Both the position numbers and the translations under genes were made by a program. A stretch of 64,000 bases of DNA, taken from assembly GCF_026151205.1 (NCBI RefSeq), contig NC_087082.1:6207908-6271907 (forward strand). The letters are read 5' to 3'. The notes under the pieces are model-generated. The model was given only the letters and a program-made list of their open reading frames with translations, searched no databases and had not been told where the DNA came from. The DNA comes from Bolinopsis microptera (taxonomy: Eukaryota; Ctenophora; Tentaculata; Lobata; Bolinopsidae). Shown in pieces: positions 46,406 through 58,133 of this stretch; position 1 is the stretch's first letter; every line of letters begins with the position of its first letter.

Positions 46406-46744
46406 GCTGCTGCTCCCTACTCATCTCTACTGTAACTTTGATGTGAAATATTTTAACTCTGTTTCTGTTTTCCGCACTGATTTTTATAACACAGGTTTTG
46501 TTTTAACATTTCGTATTTTTTTCGCAGTAATGCATTTCAAATTACCGTTCATTTGATGTCTTCTGTGCAGGTGATGACAGATATTTCTGTTAGATTAACC
46601 GTATTAAAAATGTTCCTTTGAACTTCATTTTACCTTGCATCTATTGTACAACGTTTGTGCAGTTGCAGTTCTGAAAAATAATTTATTAAAAAATAGGCAG
46701 AACTAAATATTTAATGAACATGTTATAGTCTGAGACGAAACGGA

Positions 46745-49700
46745 ATCTCGTTAGCTTTTCGTGTTAAAAGCGATTTCTCAACGGTTATCACCTCTCTAGA
46801 TGATTCTTAAAACATTTGGACTTTATTGCATTTTTGAAATAAATGCAATAAGGGCGTTTTCGGCCACACCCTTTTTCAGGGTTTCGCGGTCACTCGAATT
46901 TTTGTATTTCAGTCCAGGAAAGTCTTAAAGACTATTCCGATACACCAAAATGTGCCTAATAGCCACATTTATATACAACTTATGAAGCAACATATACCTT
47001 AAAATGCTTCGTTTCGAAAATATGGCCGAAAAACGGTTTTTGGCTTGACGCAGTTCAAATTTCCGTGATTTTTGGCATTTCCGCCTAGGAAGGTCGTAGA
47101 GACTATTCTGATACACTAAAATGTACATAATGGCCACATTTATATACAACTCATGAAGCAACATATACCCTAAAAGGCTTATTTTCGGAAATGTGGCTGA
47201 AAAACGGATTTTTGCCGAGCAAACAATGACAATATTCACAAATTAAATGGGCTATTGGACTGTTAACTAGAACGGTCTTAAAGACTCATGAGCAACATAG
47301 CATTTGTCACAAGATGTAAGATGAGTCACTTTGTGTCCAGAAACACCTACTTTATTGGGCATCTCTCTTAATGGGCCAGGCCAGCAGCATATTAATTGTG
47401 TCTTACGAAAGGGCGATTTTTCAAAATTACGGTTTCTCTAGTAAAGGTCAATGGTTCAGTTGCTAACAGACAACAGTAAATTGTTTGGAATTGCCGACTC
47501 ATGCACATCATATACTCAAAAACGCTCACTTTAGGATTGATTAGTAAATAAGTTTAACTACTGCATGATTTGTGATAACTCCAACAATTTTTTAATTGGC
47601 ACCAATTTAGCCAAAATGTAATGACCAAAATTCAACTTTCTATTTATTCATGCCATGAAACTTAACCATGATATGTACTAAGAATACCGGACCTAAAATA
47701 ATTCGGCACTGTTTCCGGGCCAGATTGTTGCTTGACCACTGACCAGTACTGACCAGTACTTCAGAATGACCCCATATCCTTTTTTTCAGTCGCATAGATT
47801 TTCCCATCGTATGATAATGCATGTCATTGACTGGCTAGTTCTTCTGTTATTACAGCAGTGAGCTGCCTCGAGATCTTATCTGGGGCATGGGCACAAATAC
47901 TAGAACATTAAAACAGTAATTCTAGAACCTCAGATAAAGGTGACTTGGAAGAAAAGCATTAGCAGGGTTCGAGATTTGACTGAGGGCATTCAGGTAACAA
48001 ACCAGGTTCATATCACCAGTTGAGGTGAATCTTTATTTCGGCATGCAATGCCTTATAAGTCATAAGCTTATAGTAGGATCACGGGGTTTATATAATACAG
48101 AAGGTCTCGAGATGCTAATTTGGCTATTTAGATTTCACATGTGAACTTTTTCCAGCTGTGGGTAAAGTGGATTTTAGAGCGGGGAGGGGGTCTTAATGAC
48201 CAAAATCTGAATGATCTCTTACTTACGGGACACTACGGGACCAGGGAGGGATCTCGGGCCTAATAGCTGGAGTCTGCACCTAGATGGTCAACGTGAGGAT
48301 AGCATGAGGATTTAGGATGCTCTGCCTGCCTTTCATAAGGTCTTGTAACCCCGAAAGCTGGTATATCTTATCTAAATTAACCTTGGTTACATCCCGTGCT
48401 GTTTCGAATATATTAGATAAATTATATTATGATTAGATTTATAGGTCCAATATCAAGCAAAAAGTCTGATCTCCGGTACTGATGTTACACTTACATGATC
48501 TCCGACGCGAGGATCTCCGAACTCTGATCTTAAAGTTGAATCTCAGAGCCAAAAAGAGGAACTTAAGCCTCGGTTCCTCTCTTTGAGAGTCAAACAGGAA
48601 ACTCGGTGTTATCAACTCAAAGTCGGATTCGTAGCACAATTGAAAACCAAAGAATAAAAATCTTAATGAATTCCCGACATCCTAAAATTAATATCAGGTC
48701 GTATTCGATTCAGTGGCCCAAACTCCAGTAGGTTACAAGACTAAAGTTCAAGTCGAGGAACACTTTGATTAAGCATGATCCTTGTGACAAGGCTTGTCTA
48801 GTTGGAATTTTCGCATGCAGTAGGCCAGTAGTTATCTACTAATCACTCCTAAACTGAGCGTTTTAGAGTCGAATCTCGGACCCTGCCATTCGGCCAAGTA
48901 ATCTTAATCTGAAGTTCTATAATTATAGTTCTAATGTTCTAGTACTAATGTATTAGTGTCCTAGATAAGATCTCGAGGCAGCTGTAATAACAAAAGAGCT
49001 TGCCAGTAACCACTTGACTAAAAACGAGGAAATGACACACATTATCATACGATGGTAAAATCTATGCGAACCAAACCACTGGAGTATTATTAAACTGCGG
49101 CCAACAGATCTCAAACCAGGGATTACAGACCAGTATTGGTCGAGACAGCGAAATCAATCATAATTTTAAAGTGGGGTACTGGTCAGCGGTCAAGCAACAA
49201 TCTGGGCCGGATCCAGTGCCGATTTATTTTAGGTCCGGTATAGTATTCTTGGTACATATATCATGATTTCATATAATATAAAGTTTGAAGTTGAATTTTG
49301 GTCTGGCACATATTATATTTAAAAATTAAATTGGTGCCAAGGAAAAATTGTTGGAGTTTTCACGAATCATGTAGTAGTTATTTACTAATGACTCCTAAAG
49401 TGAGCGTTTTTTAGTACATGATGTGCATGAGCCGCCAATTGCGACCAATTCGCTGTTAGCTGCCGACCCTTTGACCTTAAGAAACCGTAATTTTGAAAAA
49501 TCGCCCTTTCGTAAGACACAAATATGCTGCTGGCCTGGCCCATTAAGAGAGATGCCCAATAAAGTAGATCATTCTAAAAAATTTTGTAGGTGTTTCTGGA
49601 CACTAAGTGACTCATCTTACATCTTGTGACAAATGCTATGTTGCTCATGAGTCTTTAAGACCGTTCTAGTTAACAGTCCAATAGCCCATTTGTGAATATT

Positions 49701-50186
49701 GTCATTGTTTGCTCGGCAAAAATCCGTTTTTCAGCCATATTTCCGAAAATAAGCCTTTTAGGGTATATGTTGCTTCATGAGTTGTATATAAATGTGGCCA
49801 TTATGTACATTTTAGTGTATCAGAATAGTCTCTACGACCTTCCTAGGCGGAAATGCCAAAAATCACGGAAATTTGAACTGGGTCAAGCCAAAAACCGTTT
49901 TTCGGCCATATTTTCGAAACGAAGCATTTTAAGGTATATGTTGCTTCATAAGTTGTATATAAATGTGGCTATTAGGCACATTTTGGTGTATCCGAATAGT
50001 CTTTAAGACTTTCCTGGACTGAAATACAAAAATTCGAGTGACCGTGAAACCCTGAAAAAGGGTGTGGCCGAAAACGCCCTTATTGCATTTATTTCAAAAA
50101 TGCAATAAAGTCCAAATGTTTTAAGAATCATCTAGAGAGTTGATAACCGTTGAGAAAACGCTTTTAACACGAAAAGCTAACGAGAT
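46745..50186. mobile_element. 3.44-kb foldback element with >1.1-kb inverted arms
   Basis: Left arm 46745-47884 and right arm 48960-50186 are inverted copies. Outer ends: ATCTCGTTAGCTTTTCGTG and its complement. Inner ends: CTGCCTCGAGATCTTATCTG and its complement. Each arm contains an internal tandem duplication of about 130 bp (CATATACC...GTATATAAATGTGG) that reads as a 104-codon frame in both arms. The frame (MNIVIVCSAKIRFSA...) has no recognisable domain and is probably incidental. The 1.07-kb spacer has no supported gene. Arms differ by scattered substitutions and indels. Transcription would give kilobase-long double-stranded RNA. Confidence 0.88.
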
Positions 50187-51109
50187 AGCCTTTTAGAACG
50201 GTTGGGATCCGACTATTAGAAGTATTTCATTGCACAACTGGAGCCGCTATTTTATAATCATACGGACTTTTCCTGCAACCCTCACCCCCCCCCCCCCCCC
50301 CCAGACATATAATAATCCTATAATAGATTGAGGAGTCTGAAGAAACGTAAGACTGGTTAGAAGTCGACTGAAATCCGATAGAAACTATCCGCCCAGGAAT
50401 TGCCACTGTCCACCAACTAACCGGTCACTCATCATGGCACAAGTCCAAGATTTTAAACCGTTTTTTCTATCGTAACTCCAGGATTTATCAAAATTTACCA
50501 AATTCCGAGTTGACCAACCTATGCGACCCATGTTGAGTTATGTCAAGACTTGACGGAGCCATCAAATCTTCTCATCATGACCACCCCAACATTCGAGATG
50601 AACAGCTGAGAGGAGCTGTCAGAATTCTACAGTTTTAAATAAAAATGTTGCTGATTTCACTCTGTAGAATTTATTAGATAATAGCCTCAAAATGTGCATT
50701 TGTTTGATAAAATATGATTGAAAGGTTCATGAATTAAATTGAGGGCTTTCTCTTTTAAAATATATAAGATTTCATTGTATTGCGGGCCGGACTTTTCGGC
50801 GCAGACTGACACCAAAAAGTTGTGGCACAGTCCCAAGTTTTATATTATGGAGCTGAGTAGATTCCAGTTTTTGAAGATTTCAGGTTTTGACTTCCTTCTA
50901 AATACAGCACATGACCTGTGATAACCGTATTTTGTAAAACAGAATCTCGTGGGTGTGTCATTTTGGAGAGTGTAATTTCTTTTCACAATTTTCTACTATT
51001 CAGTCTTGTTGAGCTGCCTGCAAATTCATCAGATTTATAACACCGAATAAACGTTTTTGTAATCCAAGTTATTCAAATACAGAACACAGGAGCAAGTACG
51101 TATAAGCAA
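50187..51109. other. Unannotated stretch
   Basis: C run of about 17 at 50286-50302. No gene or repeat recognised otherwise. Confidence 0.45.
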
Positions 51110-51247
51110 TGTTTTTATTTATTTGACGGTCTCTCTCACCAAATAAACATTCATTTTATTAGATTAATCCACTAATTAATGTTATGAGCATTTGGTTTTA
51201 TACATGATTCTGAGTTCAAAATACTTATTTAATTTGTTTAATGTGGG
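51110..51247. repeat. Dispersed repeat, copy B (pair with 42592-42733)
   Basis: Same sequence as copy A with a few substitutions (ACCAAATAAACATTCATT versus ACCGAATAAACATCCATT). TTTGTGACGTA repeats x4 follow at about 51327-51362. Confidence 0.82.
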
Positions 51248-52666
51248 TGTGTCATTTTGGGGAGGGTAATTTCTTTAACAATTTTCTACTATTCAGCTAG
51301 TCTTGACGTATTAGTGCCGTATTTGTGACGTATTTGTGACGTATTTGTGACGTATTTGTGACTCGCTCACAGGATAATGTAGATTTGCGTTATAACTTCT
51401 GTTCATATTCCTTTGCATTGGAGATGGTTACATTTCATGATCAATGGGGTCTCTTATCAGTTATCTTGATGATAGCTGTTTAACAACAGCTGTTGTTTAC
51501 ACTTTACAGTAGCGCTGTTGACACTTTTTAGCTCAGTTTTTAGTTTTGAGCAGTTTCGTGGTTTCAAAGAGATAACTTGTTTGCAAGAAGAGATAATTGT
51601 TATGTTTTTACTTTTTTGTCTGCAACCAATCTCAGCTGAAAACTTTTAAACGTACAGTTTTTGATGGCCTTGCTATATTTGCCCTTATATGGCCTTGCTA
51701 TATTTTCCCTTATATGGAAGTATACCCCGTTTTGTTAAGACTTGAATAGATAGGTAGTTTGACAGATTTTGCATTGCAGCATATGAAACACATAAAACAA
51801 TACCATATCTAAACAATGAACGTACATTATTTATTGAATAGAAAATGATATCAGATCCAAACAATGGATGTTAAACAGATTAAGATCTACTTCTCATCGG
51901 ACAAATGTCAGATCTAAACAATGAATGTACACAATATTGACATTGAGATTAATACTTTCAATAGTACTATATAACAAATAATTTGAGGAAACGATGTCAA
52001 TATATTTTAATGTTGCCATGGGGTGGCAAGTCCCCATACATCGTAGTCCGATAGTTTCACTGCGTCATAGTATCTAAATACGATCATATCATCTAACTCA
52101 GATTGTCCTAATTTAGCTTATGACAATTTGACCAAAAACCCAGAGAGTGGACCACTGCCAGTGTCTCTCTTTCCCACACAAAAGTAAATGATATTAATTT
52201 GAATGACCGTCTGCAAATGCAAAATGATACCGAGAATGAAATCGGTCACTTGCTTTTCCCATTCATTCACGGCTTACGAATTTTTTTAAAAATTACAATA
52301 AATATTGGCAGAAAGTACAGTGAAGTTTTGACATTTAGTTATTTGTTTTATGGAAATATTAGACGTTGTTTTTACCACTCGTTGTTTCAAACTTTATCTA
52401 ATTACAAATCATCTGAACATATCACATCAAATAAATCAAGATGAACATTGAACATTGTATCGACTTTTAAATGAACTCAGTCTGAATGTTTGTCAGGGGT
52501 GTAGGAAGAGGGGGGGGGGGGGCAGGGGGGTAGGGGCAGGGGGTAGGGGTGTAAGAAGAGGGGGGGGGGGGGGGGCAGGGGGCAGGGGGGTGGGCTTTTC
52601 GGTTTTATACACCTTTGAGAGTCCCCAAAATATTGTCCAGTCCTCTACTATCTAAGCTCATATTGT
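51248..52666. other. Unannotated stretch upstream of the G-alpha gene
   Basis: A G-rich degenerate repeat (GGGGGGCAGGGGGTAGGGG) at 52510-52592. Open frames at 52199-52655 are unrecognised. Confidence 0.5.
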
Positions 52667-52816
52667 CCATACTACATAAATAATAACTTTTATTTCTTTG
52701 AAAGTCGGTTCACGTACTGTAGTGCGACACGTACTCTAGTGCAACACGTACCCTAGTGCGACACGTACCCTAGTGCGAAACCATACTACATAAACATAAC
52801 TTTTATTTCTTTGAAA
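52667..52816. mobile_element. Solo MULE terminus flanked by a ~37-bp direct duplication
   Basis: 52704-52780 is the MULE terminal sequence (CACGTACTGTAGTGCGACAC, then CCTAGTGCGACACGTACC). It sits between two copies of CCATACTACATAAA...TAACTTTTATTTCTTTGAAA (52667-52703 and 52781-52816). MULE target duplications are usually about 9 bp, so the 37-bp duplication is abnormal. Confidence 0.8.
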
Positions 52817-52943
52817 TAAAATGATGTATTTGTGTAACAATTTGAAAGTTTATTAATTAAAAAAATAATTGACCAAACTATATGAAATAGATCAGGATGT
52901 AAGCACAAGAGAACTAGCTGAGTTACACAGGTGAGGTCACACG

Positions 52944-55450
52944 ATGTGTTTCGACTGTTTGAGTACTCCAGAGGAGGCTGAACAGCGGAGACAGAACCAG
53001 GAGATTGACAAGATGATTGTCACGGACAGGAAGACGGACGAGAAGATCGTCAAACTCTTACTTTTAGGTCTGTAGATGATGTGTATTATTTTTAACTGTA
53101 TGAAATTTCTGTTTTTTACTTTTAAAGGTTGGAATATCTGAAATACTTATTTAGCCAGTTTGGATGACGTCATGACGTTCAATCTGTTCTGCGTCATGCA
53201 AATATATGCAAATATATGCAAATATATACAAATATATGCAAATTTATATGCAAATATTTGCAAATTTCCACTTATCTAGAAAGTTCTAATACAGCATTGA
53301 GTAATATTTTGTAATATGAAACTTATCATACATCTTCAATGTACATCCTTAAAAAATTCGGCAGAACTTAGTCTCCCGAAATTTCTTGACATTATATTTG
53401 TGGCTCGTAAAAATGAACTCATCTAGATATGTCCCACAGGATCCGGAGAAAGTGGTAAAAGCACGTTCATCAAACAGCTGAAAATCATCAAGGGATCAGG
53501 ATTTGAGGAGCACCTCCGGGCTGAGTTTGTGCTGGTGATCAGGAGTAATTTACTGCAGGCCTGTAGGAGTATTTTATCTGCCATGGCTGTCTTGTACATC
53601 GAGTTTGAGTCCCCGGTTTGTCTTTTACTCTTGGTAGTTTTATCTTGGGATCATTTATTTTGTATCATATTTGTATATAGTTTCATGCAGACAAGCCGCC
53701 TACCAGTTGTCTGAATGTTGCCCACCATTTTCAAGAAACCCATTCAAAGTCTCAAAATACCTATTATACTCTGTAATGGCTTACTCCATTTGTTACACAA
53801 GAAAAAACATTCAGTTACCAATTTTAATTTAACCAAGCTTTTTACCCGCAGGAAGCTGATGCTGAAGCCAAAAAAATCATCCAACTATTGAACGAGGAAG
53901 CAGCTAACGTGACAGCAGTAGACGCGATAAGGATCAGTCCGGGTCAACTAGCTTCCGTTTCCAACTCTATAGTCACGCTTTGGAAGGACGAGGGTTTCAG
54001 GCAATGTTTCAGGAGAAGTAAAGAGTATCAGCTCATAGACTCCGCTAAATACTATTTGGATAAAGCTGGTCAGATCTGTGATGCTGGTTTCAAACCGACA
54101 GATCAAGATATACTCAGGTTAATTTTACGAATATTATTTTACGAATATTATTTTATATTGTATTATTATTATTAATATTGAACATGGTTTGACCTTTTGG
54201 GATGATTGCTAGTTAAGGATATATTTTTATATTGTTTCATGGTAGGGAATCTTTGGAGCTTCAATCTATATTGCCCCTGAACGTGAATTTTGTAAATATT
54301 ATAAATCGCTCTCAGCTTAGTTACAACAACACAACTTTACAGATTTATGACTAAATTTCCAACATTCAGATCACGTAAGATGACGACAAACATTAACGAG
54401 TACATGTTCGACATTAAAAGAGTGCAACTCAAAGTAATAGACGTAGGGGGTCAAAGAAAAGAGAGACGAAAATGGATATCATGTTTCGATAATGTTACTA
54501 GTATCATATTCTTGGCCTCGCTGTCTGACTATGACCTTAAGTTAATGGAGAATGAAACTACCAACAGGCGAGTAGAATTCTTTTCTTTATTAATTTTACC
54601 GACTAATAATTTGACTGTGTAGGGATCCTTAAATATGGATAAGGTGAATAATTGTAGCCGCAACAAATCCGAGCAGTGAAACTTCGAGTGTCATTAACAT
54701 TAAATCAACAAATTTGGTCATTGTGAACCTATTTTGCAGAATGAAGGAAAGTTTAGACCTATTTGCCACGATCCTACAATATCCTTGGTTCAAGAAGAAG
54801 AGTATCATCCTCTTCCTTAACAAGACGGATCTATTCGACGAGAAGATCCACTTCTCTAACATAGCCGACTATTTCCCAGAATTTAAAGGGGAACCTAGGG
54901 ATGCTGAAGCGGTCAGATTATGTTAATTCTGTTAATTATGTTAATTATGTTAATTATGTTAAATATGTTAATTATGTTAATTATGTTAGTTATGTTAATT
55001 ATATTAATTATGTTAATTATGTTAATTATTTTAATTATTTTAATTATGTTAATTTCAGCCTCTTCAATTAACATAGTGTGGACAATAGCGTTTTATATTT
55101 ATAATCCAACTAAAGAAATATTATCGTTTAGTAATAGTTTTACATTAAAATTAAATTGCGTACTAGTATAGGTAGGTAATCAAATCGAAATAACCGAAAT
55201 CGTCCTGATTCGATTTATTTCTTGTCTGAACAATATACGCAAAGTACCAAATTTTTCTTATTTTCAGGCCAAAGCATTTATAAAGGGGTTGTACGAAGAG
55301 AAAAAGCCGCCGCCTCACGAGGGGCCGGACGCCACGCACATCTTTCCGCACTTCACATGCGCCACAGATACGGACAATATCACCAAAGTTTTCAAGGACG
55401 TTCAAGAGATAATCCTCAGATCGTATTTGAATGAGTTCAACCTCGTGTAA
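52944..55450 (+). CDS. Heterotrimeric G-protein alpha subunit, Gq/11-like
   Basis: Six exons: 52944-53067, 53440-53615, 53852-54117, 54370-54567, 54740-54911 and 55268-55450 (372 aa; GNAQ 359). It couples receptors to effectors at the plasma membrane, binding and hydrolysing GTP. P-loop GSGESGKST (42-50); switch [13 protein letters not shown] with the catalytic Arg 191 and Mg-binding Thr 194; switch II DVGGQR with Gln 217; NKTD (282-285); TCATDT (342-347). The C-terminus EFNLV resembles Gq EYNLV and has no cysteine at -4, so no pertussis site. The N-terminus MCFDC offers Cys2/Cys5 for palmitoylation and has no Gly2 for myristoylation. Oddities: Asn 196 replaces the usual switch-I Gly; exon 4 ends at a GC donor (CAG|GCGAGT), the only one that keeps frame; an in-frame alternative acceptor at 54342 would insert nine residues before switch I. 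Confidence 0.95.
53196..53255. promoter_or_regulatory. Array of five ATGCAAAT octamers in G-alpha intron 1
   Basis: Perfect ATGCAAAT at 53196, 53206, 53216, 53236 and 53248, mostly on a 10-bp spacing, with a one-base variant at 53226. This is the consensus octamer bound by POU-domain factors, in an intron close to the first coding exon. It could equally be a simple 10-bp repeat that happens to match. Confidence 0.35.
54916..55057. repeat. TTAATTATG 9-bp repeat in G-alpha intron 5
   Basis: About 15 units of TTAATTATG with A/G and T variants, starting just after the exon-5 donor at 54912. Confidence 0.88.
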
Positions 55451-57340
55451 TAATCACATTGATTTCTAGATCTCTCAATATTATCATCAGTTTTGTGAAG
55501 CCACTGACGATCTCAATCATTCTGTAGGACCGACAGAATTTGTCGGTTTTGTACTTAAATATCTCCTATCAGATCAAACTTAAGGAGTTAAGGATTGGTG
55601 CTTGTTGAATCTGAGAAAGAATAGCTGGTGGTTCGTCTCGTCGGTTGTATGTCAATATAAGTAAATTTAGGTTTTGTATTTCTTCTTGATTGTGAATAGT
55701 GATTATCTTTCCCCGCAATGACAATGATCTTGACTTTTATCTAAATTATTTCACCTTTGATGATTTCACTATCAAACTTTTCAGACCAGTGTTGTTCGCC
55801 GAGTGTTATATACATATAGTCGTCGGGTCATGATATTACGCCGTGAAACGGCAGGGTGTAAAATTTCACTTAATATATGTATTAGCGTTAATTTTCTACC
55901 ACTAGCTTAACAATAATAGTCCACAATAATAATTCTATATGTTTTAAATAGTACTCAAAGAATGCAGTGAGTATTGAAGTCAAATCCTTCATAATATATT
56001 AATTGGCCACAAATTATGAAAGCCGTCACTGGTCCATTTCCGAACACGGTAGAGAACACTGTTTCAGACGATTGATTTTGTTGAGGAGCGTATTTGTTTT
56101 GAGATATAATTATTTTTGTTTGTGAATGATAATTGATTAAGCAGTGTGAACTATCACGTTGTTGATAATATCAACAATCTCATATCTATTGTTGACTTCT
56201 TTTTTGAAACACAATTGAATGAAAAATATTAATGAATGGAAAAGTTTAAAAGTCGTTTTTATATGATAGTTGACGTAAAGTCGGTATAAAAGCAGCCTTG
56301 TTATCTTTTATTTGGTAGGGCAAGTGGTTACAATAGAATTCACGTTGACAGTCAAGGTTAAACGTCAGGAACTGAGACACTATAGTTGAATGTAATTGTA
56401 ATGTTAAAGGAGCTGTTTAATTTTTCTTTAATTTTATGTTTTAGTCCTAAGTACTGTAATAGCGTAATTAAGTCTGTAAAAATTAGCATCAGATCAGAAT
56501 TATAGATTGTAATTATGAAAACTGAACAGGTTTTGTTGTTACGATAATCGAAGTTTGTTGTCTCAACCATTTTTTTGTTAACATCGACTTTAAGAAAGCA
56601 AAGCAGCCTAGTTGAAATTAAATACAAAATGTTCGAAATTACCTAAACTAGGCTTGTCCATGCTGGCGCAAACCAATTTTTGTATCTTTTATCTATCACT
56701 TGATTTAAGTCAAATATATACGTTTTTGATGTGAAGGGATCAACAATAGCATAAATAAATTTTCGGTTGGCTCTAAGTCTAAGTGGCAGGATAACTTTGT
56801 GAGTATAACTGTATAACTACAAACTAAGTCAGGATAGATTTGGGTGTTAGGGACGCTCTGAGATTCCTTTCCTAAACCAAAGCTTGCCCTCTGACATACT
56901 ATTCCTACTGTTCCCAAAATAAGATGGATGGTCATAATAATCATATCCTGTCCAAACCCAGGATACATAAAATGAAGAATTTGTTGTATTTTGTATGAAA
57001 AGCATTAATAAAATAAGTCATAATTACTCAGTACATATCTCAAAAAGTATGACTGGTGATGATTAACAGTTACTGGGCGGCGGTATATCCTAATTTCACT
57101 GACAGTATGCACGTGCAAACTGCAAGACTTGGTTGGACAGGTTGCTAGGTTACAAGAAAATACTAATATTTGTCCAACATGTGATCATTCAGCCGGTTTG
57201 ATTGCGCTTTCATCGTACCCCTGCAAGTCCACGCTCCGAGACACAGTAAAGGATTTAAAGCATATTCATGATATTTAATCTATAGTCAATAGTCATAGAC
57301 GAATCAATAACCATCGAAACCGTCGAATTCAAAAGTAGAG
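55451..57340. other. G-alpha 3' region and ZFAND upstream region
   Basis: No open frame above about 90 codons and no repeat recognised. It should hold the G-alpha 3'-UTR and the ZFAND promoter. Confidence 0.5.
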
Positions 57341-57949
57341 ATGTCAGAAGATGACCAGTCAAATCCTAAGATTTGTAATAAGGAAGGATGTAACTTTTAC
57401 AGTTCAAAACAATACGGCGGATTTTGTTCGAGCTGTGCCCGGAAAGAGGATGTGGTCATCAAGAAAGATAATCTCCAATCCGAAGGATCAACTGCAGATT
57501 CGATTCCAAATATACCTTTAACTTTAAGTTTAACAGCTTTATCCAGACGGCCATCGATGGCGGGACGTAAAAGAAAATCAGAATCGCTTGAATTTGAAAC
57601 AGATGACACTGACAGTGGTATAGTTGAACTTGAAGCATTATCACTATCTGCAGTTCATCAATCTACCTCTTGTGAAGCAAAAGTGGAAGCTCATCATCCT
57701 GATAATCAATGCCCCGACAGTGATAAAACTGAGTCGGGGACAACAAAAAAACGAAAAATTAATCGGTGTCATGTTTGTTCAAAGAAAGTAGGTTTACTCG
57801 GATTTGACTGTCGATGTGGTGGGTTATTTTGTGGCCTACACCGTGGTGATCAAGATCATGCCTGCACTTTCGATTATAAGCCTCTGCAACGAGCAGAATT
57901 GGCCAAAAATAATCCGAAAATTGTAGCCGATAGAGTGACCAAAATTTGA
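57341..57949 (+). CDS. ZFAND: A20/AN1 zinc-finger protein (ZFAND5/6 type)
   Basis: Intronless, 202 aa. N-terminal A20 finger: KICNKEGCNFYSS...GGFCSSCARK, cysteines 12, 17, 29 and 32 (C-x4-C-x11-C-x2-C), the ubiquitin-binding type. C-terminal AN1 finger: RCHVCSKKVGLLGFDCRCG then LFCGLHR and DHACTFDY, ligands C143, C146, C157, C159, C164, H167, H173 and C175. The tail LAKNNPKIVADRVTKI is the typical end of ZFAND5/6 and plant SAP proteins. The roughly 110-residue middle is low-complexity, serine-rich and acidic, with a basic patch (GRKRKSES). Such proteins link ubiquitin conjugates to the proteasome and stress responses. Vertebrate members have coding introns; the missing introns could mean a retrocopy, but the protein is intact. 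Convergent with the TSPO-like gene, 184 bp apart. Confidence 0.95.
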   Translation: MSEDDQSNPKICNKEGCNFYSSKQYGGFCSSCARKEDVVIKKDNLQSEGSTADSIPNIPLTLSLTALSRRPSMAGRKRKSESLEFETDDTDSGIVELEALSLSAVHQSTSCEAKVEAHHPDNQCPDSDKTESGTTKKRKINRCHVCSKKVGLLGFDCRCGGLFCGLHRGDQDHACTFDYKPLQRAELAKNNPKIVADRVTKI

Positions 57950-58133
57950 ATAACACGCACCTTGGGAGCTTGCTCACGATGCACGAAGATTTACTATATT
58001 GTCATTGAGATTAAAATAATTATGATAAATTCTTGACATTGTTATAGACTTTAAATTTACTAAAATTTAAAATAGAACTTATTTCTGAAACCATCATTAT
58101 CAATCTCAAATTCGCCTAAAAGGAGGTTCATAA

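Noticed and set aside
46925-50006. A 104-codon gene duplicated in both arms of the foldback
   Set aside because: It is created by the 130-bp internal tandem duplication; no domain or coding bias is evident. Kept only as part of the foldback.
54330-54369. Use of the acceptor at 54342 as the main G-alpha exon-4 start
   Set aside because: It would insert nine residues before switch I; the acceptor at 54369 gives gap-free alignment with other G-alpha proteins. Retained as a possible alternative.
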